From Pristionchus mayeri (taxonomy: Eukaryota > Nematoda > Chromadorea > Rhabditida > Neodiplogasteridae): a DNA stretch of 64,000 nt. The stretch is taken from assembly GCA_036245805.1 (NCBI GenBank), contig BTRK01000004.1, forward strand, positions 29,001,541-29,065,540, written 5' to 3'. Within the stretch, counting starts at the first letter, position 1, and every line of letters starts with the position of its first letter. The translations under genes and the position numbers were made by a program. Positions 46,673-56,621 of this stretch are shown piece by piece. Under the pieces are notes generated by a model. That model was given only the letters and a program-made list of their open reading frames with translations, was not told where the DNA came from and made no database searches.

Positions 46673-49480
46673 TTAAATTTTCCTTTCGGAAGGAGGGAAT
46701 ATGAAGAAAAATGCACTATGGCGTCTACTAATTGATCTATAAGTGTAGAAATTACTAATAGGTAATTCGACAAGATTTGCGAAAATTTTGAGAGCTAAAA
46801 TAATATCTATGACAATGCGGCGAGAATAAAGAGAATGTAGCGAGTAAAGGGCTAGTGTATCAGAATAGGAAGGAATAGATGTACATGAATCTACTCGAGA
46901 ACAGCGATAGAACAAAAGTCTACTGAACAGATGCTGTACTTTCTCTAGTTTGCGGATTCTACCGGATGATGAGGGAGACCAAACCGGGGAAGCATATTCT
47001 AGTACTGGGAGAATAAACGACTTGAAAGCAGTTATGTAAGGGGCAGTAATAGTACAAGCTATGCTACGAAAGAGGAGATAGACCAATGATGAGGCCTTAT
47101 GACAAACAATTTGAATATGAGAGTCAAAATTCAAAAGAGGATCGATATGGACACCTAGATCGCGGATAGATTGAGAGGCTATAAGGTTGCAGGAAGATAG
47201 TGAGTAAGTGGTGCGGGGATTGTTTTTGCCTAGATGGAGTATGTTGCATTTCTTTTCTGCAACTTCTAACTGCCATGTTATGCAGTAGTCTATGAAGCTA
47301 GTAATACCAGATTGGAGTTGGGAGAGGGAATCAGAAGGGGAGAGGGGGTCGAAAGTAGTGAAGAGTTTGATATCATCAGCAAAGAGCCGACAAGTGATTT
47401 TAGGATAAGGAGAGAAAACCAGTGGGAGATCGAAAGTATAGAGCAAAAAGAGGAGAGGCCCGAGAACAGTGCCCAGTGGCACCCCTGAGATGACTCGTCT
47501 CTCAGAAGAGAGTGAGCTCCCAATACGCACTCTGAAGACTCTATCGGAGAGATAGCCTGTAATCCAATTTAGCAAACATCCACGAATTCCTATCAGTTGC
47601 AATTTGTAAAGTAACTTGGGATGGGAGACCTTATCAAAAGCCTTAGCAAGATCAATGTATGCTACATCAATACAATAGTCACGATCAATGGAGTCACGCC
47701 AATTCTGAGTACAGTTCAATAACTGGGTAACGGTAAAACGCTTACTGAGGAAACCATGCTGTTCAGGAGGGATAATTTTATGGATGTTACACCAGCGAAT
47801 AATTTTAGGCTTCAGAATCCGTTCCATAATTTTGGAAGGAATGGGAGTTAGACAAATTGGGCGATAATCAGAGACCGACGAACGGGAGGAGGTTTTAGGT
47901 ATTGGGACTACTATGGATGATTTCCATAGGGAAGGGATATCACCGAGCATAATACTAAAATTGAAGATATGTGCGAGTGGAGTGGACAAGGATCGAAAAC
48001 AATGCTTGAAAATAATAGAAGGGATGGAATCAGAGGGGAGAGTGCACGAAGAGGATACTTTTCTCAAAATAGAGGAAACGTCATGAGGAAGAACGAGCGA
48101 TAAAGGAATGGATTGGGTAACGACAGGAGGGCGAGATGGAAGAGAACCATTGTCACGGGTGTGAACAGTGGTAAAATAATCAGCAAGTATTTCAGCCTTA
48201 AGCGAGTTAGTAGTCGCAACGGTACCATCTAGTGCAATGATTGAGGGAGTAGAAAGGCCTTTAGATTTGAAACGAGTGGAAACATAGCGGTAGAAGGAGC
48301 GGCTATGATTACTGGCAAGCAATCGGTTTTCATAGCAACGAACATATTTGCGAATTTCCGAATCTAACTTTTGTGAAACAAGAGCAAACTGAGAATGGAC
48401 CGGGCGGAGGTGGATCTTACTGAAGAGTGCACGTTTGTGAGCAAGGAGAGACTTGATATGAGGAGGGTAATGGTCAGGGGTGAGAGAGATCTTCTTAAGA
48501 GGAACAAAGAGAGGAAAGAGATCAGTTACAAGGGCGACAAAGCGGTTATATAGATCATAAATATCAATGAAATCAGAGAGCAATACCTCCCAGTTCAACC
48601 CGTGTAGTGCATTATCGAGGCCAGAAAAATCGGATTTACGGAAATCAAAAGTTTGCACTATAATAGGCTGCTCAACGGGAAATTGGAAATCAAAGATAAT
48701 GGTGGAGTGATCGGATGATTTGAAAGGAGCGGATAGATAGCAATTTGTTACTGCGCCAGGAGGTGAAAGGATGATATCAAGGAAATGATTATTGAGGGAG
48801 GGTAGAGGAACCATCTGGGTGAGATCTAGATCAATTGAGAGGTCGAACAAGAACGATGCCTGTGATGAAAGCACTCCAGGAGAGGACCAATCAATATGCA
48901 AATTTAGATCACCCAGCACAACCACTTGATGCTGTACGGAAACGAGAGAGGATATGAGATCGAAAAGTTGGGTGTTTTGAGCAGTGGTTGTGCAGGGAGG
49001 ACGATAAATGAGAATGAAACGAGTGGGGACGAGGGTTGTGGGTGAATGCAAATCAATAGCCATAATGTCACTAGAGACGGAGGAAGGGATACTAGCTCGA
49101 GAACAAGGAATATGATCACGGATGAGGAGACAGACACCGCCCCCACGGCGAGGGCGATCAGAACGGAAGAGACGATATGGGAAAGATAGGATAATCTCAG
49201 AGTCTAATATCTTAGAAGAGAGCCACGTTTCAGTAACGAAGAGCAAGTCGGGCTTATCAATCGAGAGAATAGCGTGAAGATCGGGGAGCTTATTGCAAAG
49301 TGAACGAGAGTTAAAAAGTGAGCATTTTAAAGAATGTTGGTGGAAAAGAGGCGGAGGAATAGGAGTAATGAGAGGGGCGAGGGAGGGGAGGGAGGGAGCA
49401 TTGGGAATGGAGAGGAGAGAGACAGCGCGAGGGAGAGAAAGAGAGGGTGGAGGGGTCACAGTGTCAAAGGAGCGAGGCAC
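46673..49480 (-). CDS. LINE ORF2: endonuclease and reverse transcriptase
   Basis: A 935-codon uninterrupted frame. The N-terminal apurinic-type endonuclease domain (about residues 50-270) shows FNSRSLCNKL, FVTETWLSS, RRGGGVCLLIRD, VVVLGDLNLHIDW and SSDHSTIIFDF. The reverse transcriptase (about 480-740) shows VSDYRPICLTPIPSKIMERI, EQHGFLSKR, AYIDLAKAFDKVSH, GVPLGTVLGPLLFLL and the catalytic RLFADDIKLF. The usual GVPQGSVLGP is GVPLGT here, a change next to the active site. The C-terminal part contains SFILPVLEYASPVWSPS, as in CR1/Jockey-type elements. No RNase H domain is recognised. The enzyme would nick target DNA and reverse-transcribe the element RNA. Confidence 0.94.
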   Translation of the reverse strand: MPRSFDTVTPPPSLSLPRAVSLLSIPNAPSLPSLAPLITPIPPPLFHQHSLKCSLFNSRSLCNKLPDLHAILSIDKPDLLFVTETWLSSKILDSEIILSFPYRLFRSDRPRRGGGVCLLIRDHIPCSRASIPSSVSSDIMAIDLHSPTTLVPTRFILIYRPPCTTTAQNTQLFDLISSLVSVQHQVVVLGDLNLHIDWSSPGVLSSQASFLFDLSIDLDLTQMVPLPSLNNHFLDIILSPPGAVTNCYLSAPFKSSDHSTIIFDFQFPVEQPIIVQTFDFRKSDFSGLDNALHGLNWEVLLSDFIDIYDLYNRFVALVTDLFPLFVPLKKISLTPDHYPPHIKSLLAHKRALFSKIHLRPVHSQFALVSQKLDSEIRKYVRCYENRLLASNHSRSFYRYVSTRFKSKGLSTPSIIALDGTVATTNSLKAEILADYFTTVHTRDNGSLPSRPPVVTQSIPLSLVLPHDVSSILRKVSSSCTLPSDSIPSIIFKHCFRSLSTPLAHIFNFSIMLGDIPSLWKSSIVVPIPKTSSRSSVSDYRPICLTPIPSKIMERILKPKIIRWCNIHKIIPPEQHGFLSKRFTVTQLLNCTQNWRDSIDRDYCIDVAYIDLAKAFDKVSHPKLLYKLQLIGIRGCLLNWITGYLSDRVFRVRIGSSLSSERRVISGVPLGTVLGPLLFLLYTFDLPLVFSPYPKITCRLFADDIKLFTTFDPLSPSDSLSQLQSGITSFIDYCITWQLEVAEKKCNILHLGKNNPRTTYSLSSCNLIASQSIRDLGVHIDPLLNFDSHIQIVCHKASSLVYLLFRSIACTITAPYITAFKSFILPVLEYASPVWSPSSSGRIRKLEKVQHLFSRLLFYRCSRVDSCTSIPSYSDTLALYSLHSLYSRRIVIDIILALKIFANLVELPISNFYTYRSISRRHSAFFFIFPPSERKI

Positions 49481-49515
49481 AAAAAGGTCAGAATAGAGGG
49501 GTGGTGTACGACAAA

Positions 49516-50310
49516 TCAGTTTCCCTGAGGGGGGAGGTGGGAGCGGACACGAGAACGAATGTCATCCCTGTGCCAAAGCTCATCGCGATAGTACACAAAG
49601 GGACAGTTCGAATCACTTGCCCGCATCGCCTTGAGGGAGTCTCGAAGGTACTTTCCTCTCTCTCTCTCCTCCTTGGTCTGCGACTTGCGAATGTATATGC
49701 CACTGTACTCCTTGCGGAGAACCGATGCGTTTTTGAGTGCAGTGAGGAGGTGGGATCGAGAGGGAAGAACGACCTTGAGGAGACGGGGCTTCTCTCCCGC
49801 CTTACCCATTCGGAACACCATCTGGGGCGTCGCTTCTACCTCGAGTACAGCCAACAGAAGTCCCACTGACTTGCTGTCGCTGGCCAATCTCTCGTCGAGA
49901 GACATCGAGGAATCGGCTTCGGGAAAACCCGAAATCACGAGGGAGCGCGCACGCAAATGGGCTTCGACGGGATCGGCAGAAGAGAGAGGAGCAGAGAGAG
50001 AGGGAGAGGGAGATGAGGATGAGGTGGAAGGGAGAGAGGAAGAGGGTTTGGGGAACAGAGAGGGAATGGGGTTGTGAGGATGGCTAGAGGAAGAGGAAGG
50101 GGAGATGGCAGAGGGACCGACACCGTTCTGTCCAGCGACATGCTCAAGAGCTTTCGCCATGCTATGGAGCAGTCCGGTGATGGCTTTCCACTTGGCCGCG
50201 TCAACACCAGAGGGAGCATCCTCCATAGCCAAAGCGAGAGCAGACACGCACATATTTTGGAACGTGCCGCCCTGCTTCTTAGCTGCGAGCGCTCCTTGAG
50301 GCGAGGACAT
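49516..50310 (-). CDS. LINE ORF1-like RNA-binding protein
   Basis: An open frame ending 35 bp upstream of ORF2. An upstream in-frame ATG at 50439 would give 307 residues; I prefer MSSPQGALAAKKQ at 50310 (about 264 residues) because the extra part is Ser/Leu-rich and atypical. After a Pro/Ser-rich linker comes an RRM-like region (ARSLVISGFPEAD, VFRMGKAGEKPRLLKVVLPS) and a C-terminal basic part (KEERERGKYLRDSLKAMRA, FVYYRDELWHRDDIRSR) resembling the ORF1 proteins of nematode and insect LINEs. It would chaperone the element RNA. Confidence 0.75.
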   Translation of the reverse strand: MSSPQGALAAKKQGGTFQNMCVSALALAMEDAPSGVDAAKWKAITGLLHSMAKALEHVAGQNGVGPSAISPSSSSSHPHNPIPSLFPKPSSSLPSTSSSSPSPSLSAPLSSADPVEAHLRARSLVISGFPEADSSMSLDERLASDSKSVGLLLAVLEVEATPQMVFRMGKAGEKPRLLKVVLPSRSHLLTALKNASVLRKEYSGIYIRKSQTKEERERGKYLRDSLKAMRASDSNCPFVYYRDELWHRDDIRSRVRSHLPPQGN

Positions 50311-51271
50311 GGTAGCGCCTCGTTTGGTCCCCAGAATTACCAAGGGAGAGAACAAGGATCGACAATAGGATGAAGAGAAAGGAATAAAGAAGCGAAAATA
50401 CGGACTAGAGAGAGAGAGGGAGCTAGTCACACTCCCCAACGAGAGAAGGGAAGGGAGTGGTTTTCATAGATATAATCACGAATTGTCTTATTCCTAGCGT
50501 TACCATGCCGGCAAAAATTTTGATTGCATTCACCGGGACTCGAACCTGCGACCTTTCGAGTTTGATTTCACGAGGAGTGAACCGTGCAGCCCATTACGAG
50601 AGTTTCGTCGATCTGGTAGACTATCAGGACTCCCGATATAAAATCTACAAAAAATAGGGTATATGCAGAATTTCAAGCTCTACAAACTGGTAAAGTTTGG
50701 AGAGAAGGAAAAAATGTATGTTACCACGGTAAATTAAAAACCTGTCTCCCATGGGTCTGCTGCAAGGGTCGCAAAAGTGAGAAATGAACAGAGTGAGCCA
50801 AAATGCTTATTTTGATCATAAAAACACTTTGGTAAACAAAAACCACCACTTTTACATGCGAAAAATCCCAAAGCCAATGACCTTCGTCTCACTTTTGCAG
50901 CAATCTGCTGCAGCTGCAGCAAGTGATAAAAATCTAAAACTTCGGATTTTGTCTAAACTAGTCAAGTTCTAAATAAAAACATGAGAAACAAGATTTTCGA
51001 AAATTCGAATGTCAACTGAAAACACCGATTTGTCCCGATTCTCTCGTGAGAGGCGTGATATTCGCATTCATTATTTAACATATTGATCTTTGATTTCACT
51101 TATACATAATATTTGCTTTGGACGCACTTATTTCATTACTTCCAACGAGGAATTTCAATTCTCTACTTGAATAGATAAACAAATTTTCTGGATATCGTTT
51201 AACCTTTCGATTTACTTTACAAATAAAATCTTCCGTAGATGATGAGATATGTTGTATCAGGGATATGTTTT

Positions 51272-51693
51272 AGGTTCTCTCCACCGGAATCGACAACAAG
51301 TGGCGTGAGGATCTCGAGCGTCTCAAGAAGATCCGTCTCCACAGAGGTCTCCGTCACTACTGGGGACTCCGTGTGCGTGGACAGCACACCAAGACCACTG
51401 GCCGCAAGGGACGCACTGTCGGAGTGTCCAAGAAGAAGGGAGGATAAAAGTGCAGGCATGGGAAGCAGCAGGTTGCTGCTTCTCCTTGTTTCTTTCTGCT
51501 TTGTTGTGTTTCACGATTGGCAGGAACTATAAATTGTTATCTCTTAACCAGACTTGTTGAGTACGCATTGGAAAGGGACACATGGGACAGGACACACATA
51601 TTTAAAGCATTTAAATGAAGACGATTATATGACTGCTCAGAATGGGTTGATAGTTTCTGATATTCAGTTGCTCAAGGATCTCGTTCGAATTGT
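51272..51693 (+). pseudogene. Duplicate of rps-18 exon 3 with 3' flank
   Basis: About 422 bp identical by eye to 43734-44155: the 174-bp terminal exon of rps-18 (51274-51447, stop 51445-51447) plus about 245 bp of 3' UTR and flank. The left breakpoint falls at the 3' splice site (tag before GTTCTCTCC), so an acceptor-like ATGTTTTAG is kept. It has no promoter or upstream exons of its own. It is either a dead fragment or an alternative terminal exon encoding the same residues. Confidence 0.92.
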
Positions 51694-53189
51694 GGTTGGA
51701 ATGCATTCCCAGTCTTGATTTGAAAAGAACAAGTGTTTCAACTTCTCAGACACGGCGTTTTACCGCCAAAAACATTTGAAACATTATTGCTGGGAAACAG
51801 TCCCGTTTGCACCGCGTATGCAGGGTTGGCAAATTGCCAGGCGCTAAAATTAAAATACCGTATCTCTTGCAGTTCTCTCTCTTTCTCTGTCCTCTCTTTC
51901 TCTCGCTACCCCCCTTTAGAACGCCGTGCTCAGAGACTACTACTGTTGTTTCGCGAGGTCTGCAGTTCGTATGTTGCAATGGTGTACTCGCATGCACACA
52001 CACACACACTGCCCTATATGAGTAGTAATGAATGCAATTATCCCTCCATTTCTACGCGAGATACGAAATGGACGGAGGGCCGTTTCCATCTGCCCTTTCT
52101 TCATCGTCTTTAATTGAATCGTCGCCTCAAACATCTCGATTCTTGGTTCAAGGGGGGGGGGGGTGGGGGGGGTGATTCATTGCTCGACTCTCGAGTCCTC
52201 CTGTCCCCTCGATAACTCGATCAACTTCTGCTGTTGACGTACTACGGGTAGTCCCTTGATCAATGAGACACGGAACCCAAGCGATATTGCGAGAATAATT
52301 CGCGAAGGGGATGACGATTCCTACGGCGACTCTCACTTCTTCAATGAATTCATGGATTCCGAACGGTTCTCCCACGAATCTCGCGTCATGTTGACTCTCA
52401 TGACCTCATGACCTCATCACCTTTCTCATGACGTCATCACCTATCACGAATCTAATTAAATCTCTGGTGTTCGGGAAATATTCTCTCAGATATATTCCGG
52501 GAATGGCGCTTTTCTAATATTATCATTCGTTTTAATGTACTCACCTAGTCTACGTGTCAGGAATGTATAACCGTCGTGTACTAGACAAGGATTGTGCACT
52601 CCAGACAGTGTCAGACATTGTCTCATCATCTGTCTGTATTCATCTCGTGGTCCTCTCCTTCTGGTATCCTCCCTCCTTCAATCAACAACATTAAAGGTCG
52701 AGTTCGAAACTTCCTCATATCCTTCTCCTCTAACGAGATCTCGTTAGAAGGACAAGGCGCATGAAGAGCGTAGAATGGGGATGTAAATGTGGGGGTGCTG
52801 TCACATGATGGAGATGTATGAGAAACGTTTCCGTAGATGGATCACATTATGCACTGTCCTTTCTAATACCGAAGTATCAGTGAACTCGATATCCATTCTC
52901 TCTCTAATGATATGTTATTCCATTTTGAGGCACTTACCCAGTCGTTTTCTGATAGAACGTACGAACTTTCCCCGTGGAGGAGGAGAGTCTCCGCCCCCTG
53001 TTTTGCTCCCTGCCGACTGAGCTGAGAGACTTAATCTAGTGAGCCTCTGGTTCCGGTCTTTGTCTAGAGCCCCTTTATGTTCGAAAATCAAAGAAATTTG
53101 CCCATCGTCTGAATCGCACTCTATTGACCAAGCACCACCTCTCCGCACTCTCTACCCTCAATCCTCCTTCTTGCGATACCCCAACGTGC
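51694..53189. other. Region without a supported gene (1.5 kb)
   Basis: Contains an interrupted G tract (52153-52172), a CA repeat (51996-52008), short CATGACCTCATGACC-type repeats and a TGACGTCA at about 52429, but no gene model. Between 51690 and 51990 short patches (TTTCGCGAGGTCTGCAG) resemble sequence just after the original rps-18 flank, so the duplication may once have been longer. Confidence 0.4.
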
Positions 53190-53261
53190 GGTCCCGTGGT
53201 GAAGCGGTTAGCACTCAGGACTCTGAATCCTGCGACGGGAGTTCAAATCTCCCCGGGACCT
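53190..53261 (+). tRNA. tRNA-Gln(CTG)
   Basis: Cloverleaf with acceptor GGTCCCG/CGGGACC, D arm region TGAAGCGGTTAGCA, anticodon arm CAGGA-CTCTGAA-TCCTG (anticodon CUG, Gln), T arm GGGAGTTCAAATCTCCC, discriminator T. It ends 51 bp before the next start codon on the same strand. Confidence 0.95.
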
Positions 53262-53312
53262 TCCCTTTTGTTTTATTTTTCGCGATTTGTCCATGAAGGT
53301 TCTGATTGCAGA

Positions 53313-54265
53313 ATGCATGGGTTGATCATCTTCGGAGCAGTTCTGGGTTGTCTGGTGTCCATAACAACAGCGGCTCCATTGGATTTCGAGAAGCAACTGC
53401 TGTACTCCTTCCAGGATCCTGCCGAATTCGAACTGATCGCGCCCGTGAGCTTTATTTTTGATCATTCGCTCCGTTTTTTGCACTTTTCCGATCAACACAA
53501 GAAAAATTGAATTTAAGTTCATCGCAGGTACGCTCCGGCGTTTTTAACGCGAAAATAGTGGAGTTCTCTGATTATAGGTATAGCTTAGATCGCTGGCGTT
53601 ACTGTATTATCGTAATGCGATAATGATTGGGATGGCAGGTGGGAGCAATGAGGAAAATTCAGCTGCAACTGTAATAATGAGGGGGAACGATGTGGGCAGC
53701 TGCCGCCATAACTCATTATGGATAGATGGAGGGAGAGGGGGAGGGGGGGGGGGGGGGAGGGGCGCTAAATTCCATTTATCTCCCCTATCGTTGTGACGAT
53801 GGATTTCGATGATGACGTCGAAAGGGCGACTCATGCAATTACTCGCCTTTCAATGAGAGACATGGGAAGTTGCCCGCCCTCTCAGGGGTTCCTCCCACTG
53901 ACAGGAAATGAGAGGGAGGGGGAGGATGATGAAGGTCACTGCTACAAACAGAAGGAATATGCCAGAAAAAGGTGGCGAGACTAGGGGGAGGCAACTACTT
54001 CTCCAGGACAACATCACGAGTGAATATGAAGGGGAAGAGACTTTATCAAGAGATGAATTGGGTCGAAATTTTCTAGTTTCACATTCTAAAAGTATATTTT
54101 TCCTGGATAGTAACATCCATTACTTCAGTTTCGAAAAGAAGTTAAATGCATATCTTTGAGCGTTCACTAGAGAAGCGGGCGGTGCTCAATCTGATTGGAC
54201 CTAATCGACGCTTCGTCGGCTGGCATCGACAACGACCCTCGAAGAAGTACGACATGTACGCGTGA
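53313..54265 (+). CDS. Candidate secreted peptide precursor
   Basis: Not recognised as a named family. Exon 1 (53313-53443) starts one base after an acceptor-like attgcag and encodes a clear signal peptide (MHGLIIFGAVLGCLVSITTA) then APLDFEKQLLYSFQDPAEFE. The last exon (from about 54161) encodes RSLEKRAVLNLIGPNRRFVG then WHRQRPSKKYDMYA and stop 54263-54265, with KR, RR and KK sites that prohormone convertases could cut. Between them, DNITSEYEGEETLSRDELG (from 54007) is a plausible acidic spacer exon, and 53529-53578 another. Intermediate exons and phases are uncertain. The layout (signal peptide, acidic spacer, dibasic sites, short C-terminus) fits a neuropeptide-like precursor; a small secreted protein is the alternative. 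Confidence 0.45.
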
Positions 54266-54624
54266 GGACGACCTTTCCCATCCCTCGCACCTCCACACCA
54301 CGAAGTAGCCATATCTAGTGTACGGCTCAGAAGAGTTCCCCCCCACATCCCCTCATCGATTGCGAATCGAGATCGATAAAGTGATTATCGCACGTTTGTG
54401 TTGCGTGTTCTTGTTGTGGTGTTGAAAGGAGGGAGGAGAGGGGAAGGGGGATCTCCTCAACGAGAGGGGCTAATCTCTGTCTCTTCCTCTGCGACTAATG
54501 AGAATTCGGGTTTGCTTTGGTCAGTCTGATGATGACGGTAATGAGACTCGGGTGCATTTCAAGTTGGTTGGAGTAGAATGGGAAGAGGCAGACTTGCCCC
54601 CAAACGGAAACCCATGAATGAACA

Positions 54625-55143
54625 ATGACTTCCAAACGAGGCCCTTCTCAATCTCTGCACGATTACTACGAGTTGGATTGGCTGCTGCCCGCTCTCCCAC
54701 CGGAGAACAAGGGAGAATGTTAGTAGGCAGTGGTAGGATAATGTTGATGGAAGTGTGTGAACAATCTCCCTATTTTCATTATTCAAAGAGCAACAACGAA
54801 AGACTCTCGAAGTGAGTAATCTATCAATAATTCAGCTACATCTTCTGACATAAGTTGTATCTAGTAAGGTGGTGCGGGAGTGTGGGGGCAATAGTATTTA
54901 CTCCTCTTTCCTGTCCTTGACTTTGGCGTGATATGAGTGCGAGACGTGGGGGAGTCAACAGTCAGAAGATTTCTCACGAATTGCTGATCTCAGAATCACT
55001 TCATGGAGGCTGATGCTTCAAGTAGTACTACATGAAGACATTAATTATAGTTGGATGATCCTAAGATGCCCTGCAACGCAGAAGAAGAGGGGCTTCACAG
55101 GCGTCAGAAGGAGCAATCAACACGTGAAAAAGAGGTGCTTTAA
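54625..55143 (+). CDS. Possible small three-exon gene, weak support
   Basis: Exon 54625-54718 (MTSKRGPSQSLHDYYELDWL...) ends at a good gttagt donor. A short exon after about 54791 and an exon from about 55079 can be joined in phase to a stop at 55141-55143, giving under 70 residues. No family is recognised. Another coding-like stretch (DDDGNETRVHFKLVGVEWEE, from about 54531) lies just upstream in a different frame. Either or both could be chance. Confidence 0.2.
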
Positions 55144-55318
55144 CGGACCATAACTTTGGCAGTTTCGAAAAATAGGAAAGGAGCAACTCCCCTCGCATCT
55201 CTTCCTCTTGCAGCTCATAAAGAGAAGAAAGGCGAAAGTGGAGATTGACGACATTCAGATGGATGCTTTGATGTAAAGAGAGGGGGATTGGAGAGTCGCA
55301 CTCCTCCACTTTCCTTCC

Positions 55319-55573
55319 ATGGCGTCTCTCCGTTTCTTCCTCTATCTTCTCCTCGTACTCATCGCCACCTTGCCCGAATCCATCCACGGAGATTCATCCC
55401 CTTCCCAGATAAAAGATCATTCCGGGGAAGCAGATATTCCCCTGACCATCGAGGAGATCACAGGAGGATCTTCTGAGGTTTGACCTAATTCTTAATGAGT
55501 CGGATAGAGTAATTAACAGGTTGAAGCGACTCCCAATGTTTCCCCTTCAGAGAAGAGCAACCGAAAGCGGTAG
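55319..55573 (+). CDS. Small secreted protein or peptide precursor
   Basis: Two exons (55319-55477, 55520-55573) encode about 70 residues: a strong signal peptide (MASLRFFLYLLLVLIATLPE, cleavage probably after SIHG), an acidic middle (SGEADIPLTIEEITGGSSE) and a C-terminus PSEKSNRKR ending in a dibasic pair. The intron is 42 bp, typical for this genome. No family is recognised. It could be a peptide precursor whose basic end is trimmed. Confidence 0.5.
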
Positions 55574-55736
55574 GAGTCACAATTTATCGATCGGCTGTAC
55601 ATATTGTATTCTCAAGTACAGTATCCTCATTTCAGATAACATGGAACGACTGCATTTGCTCGCTCTCAGATTGCGTAATCTATCGCAGATGCATTCACTT
55701 GATTATTTATCTCGGAATAAACTTTGATTTTTTTTT

Positions 55737-55833
<97 letters not shown>
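55737..55833. repeat. GA dinucleotide microsatellite
   Basis: About 97 bp of GA repeat with one early interruption (GAAAGAG). ORFs across it are poly(Leu-Ser) or poly(Glu-Arg) translations and not genes. Confidence 0.97.
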
Positions 55834-55835
<2 letters not shown>

Positions 55836-56147
55836 AGATAAGGTGTAATACGTAATAGGGAAATGAGAAGTTCATTCATCGAGAAAATATTTTTGCAGTC
55901 CAAATGCGAAATAATTTATATGGTCAATCTTCTGGACTGCCATAAATTGTTGTATTCAGTGCTTATTGAAAGGGAATCTGAGGGAAAATAAATGGTGGGA
56001 AAAATTGAAGATGGAAGGTGTACGATTCGTTCCTTAGTGAATTCCATTTGACTAACAATGACTGATAGAAGCCACTTTGCGGCAACTTGCGCAGATTGGA
56101 AATTCCTCCACGATGCAGAATAAAAAAATATCCGAAACTATAAAACT

Positions 56148-56218
56148 TGCATCGGCCGGGAATCGAACCCGGGCCGCCCGCGTGGCAGGCGAGCATTCTA
56201 CCACTGAACCACCGATGC
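56148..56218 (-). tRNA. tRNA-Gly(GCC)
   Basis: On minus: acceptor GCATCGG/CCGATGC, D arm GTTCAGTGGTAGAAT, anticodon arm CTCGC-CTGCCAC-GCGGG (anticodon GCC), T arm CCGGGTTCGATTCCCGG, discriminator A. Canonical in every arm. Confidence 0.96.
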
Positions 56219-56621
56219 TTGGTAGGGTTTGCGGTAGATGTCGACAACAAGAGAAATTGTTTGCTCTTTCATTCACTCATAGCACATTCTCAGTGGTTCC
56301 TGCTTGACTCGATCGATGGAGGAAGAGGGGAGTCTTGGAATATTTCGTATGAAAGTGAGTATATCATCGCCTCAGATGTGAAATCTAGTTTGCATGCTCT
56401 CAATTGCATTTATCCATTAGTATCAAGTGTATCGCACTGCAAGTAATTGGGGACATAACACAGTTGAAATACCTTGACTACATCGTTTTACTAAGGTCGT
56501 CTATCAGTGCACAATACGATGAAAGAGGGGAAGAAAGTGCACACAAGAGGGAAGGGAGAACGGAATTGCACGAGTGAAGGAATGGAGTATGGAACTAGTG
56601 ATGATGGTCTCGTGATGGAAA

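Larger units (their letters stand above)
46190..50500 (-). mobile_element. CR1-like non-LTR retrotransposon, apparently near full length
   Basis: Two open reading frames on minus: ORF1-like (50310-49516) and ORF2 (49480-46673) with endonuclease and reverse transcriptase. A 5' region of about 200 bp and a 3' UTR of about 480 bp with a 15-base G run (46327-46341) complete it. Borders are approximate: I cannot see a clear target-site duplication because both ends abut the diverged arms of an inverted repeat. Uninterrupted ORFs suggest a recent insertion. Confidence 0.85.
45655..51065. repeat. Large inverted repeat with about 535-bp arms and a LINE in the loop
   Basis: The left arm (about 45655-46190) recurs inverted at about 50510-51065. 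Matching blocks include CTCACGAGAGAATCGGGACA at the outer end, GCAGCTGCAGCAG, a stretch around AAAAGTGGTGGTTTTTGTTT, and near the loop a tRNA-like segment with GGTCGCAGGTTCGAGTCCCGG, which has a perfect B box GGTTCGAGTCC. The arms are perhaps 85-92 percent identical by eye, more diverged than the SRP54 fold-back. The loop is filled by a CR1-like LINE, presumably a later insertion. Confidence 0.8.

Noticed and set aside
49935..50219. Pro/Leu-rich ORF on minus inside LINE ORF1
   Set aside because: Overlapping shadow of the low-complexity linker of ORF1.
55666..55903. Leu/Ser-repeat ORFs on minus
   Set aside because: Translations of the GA microsatellite.
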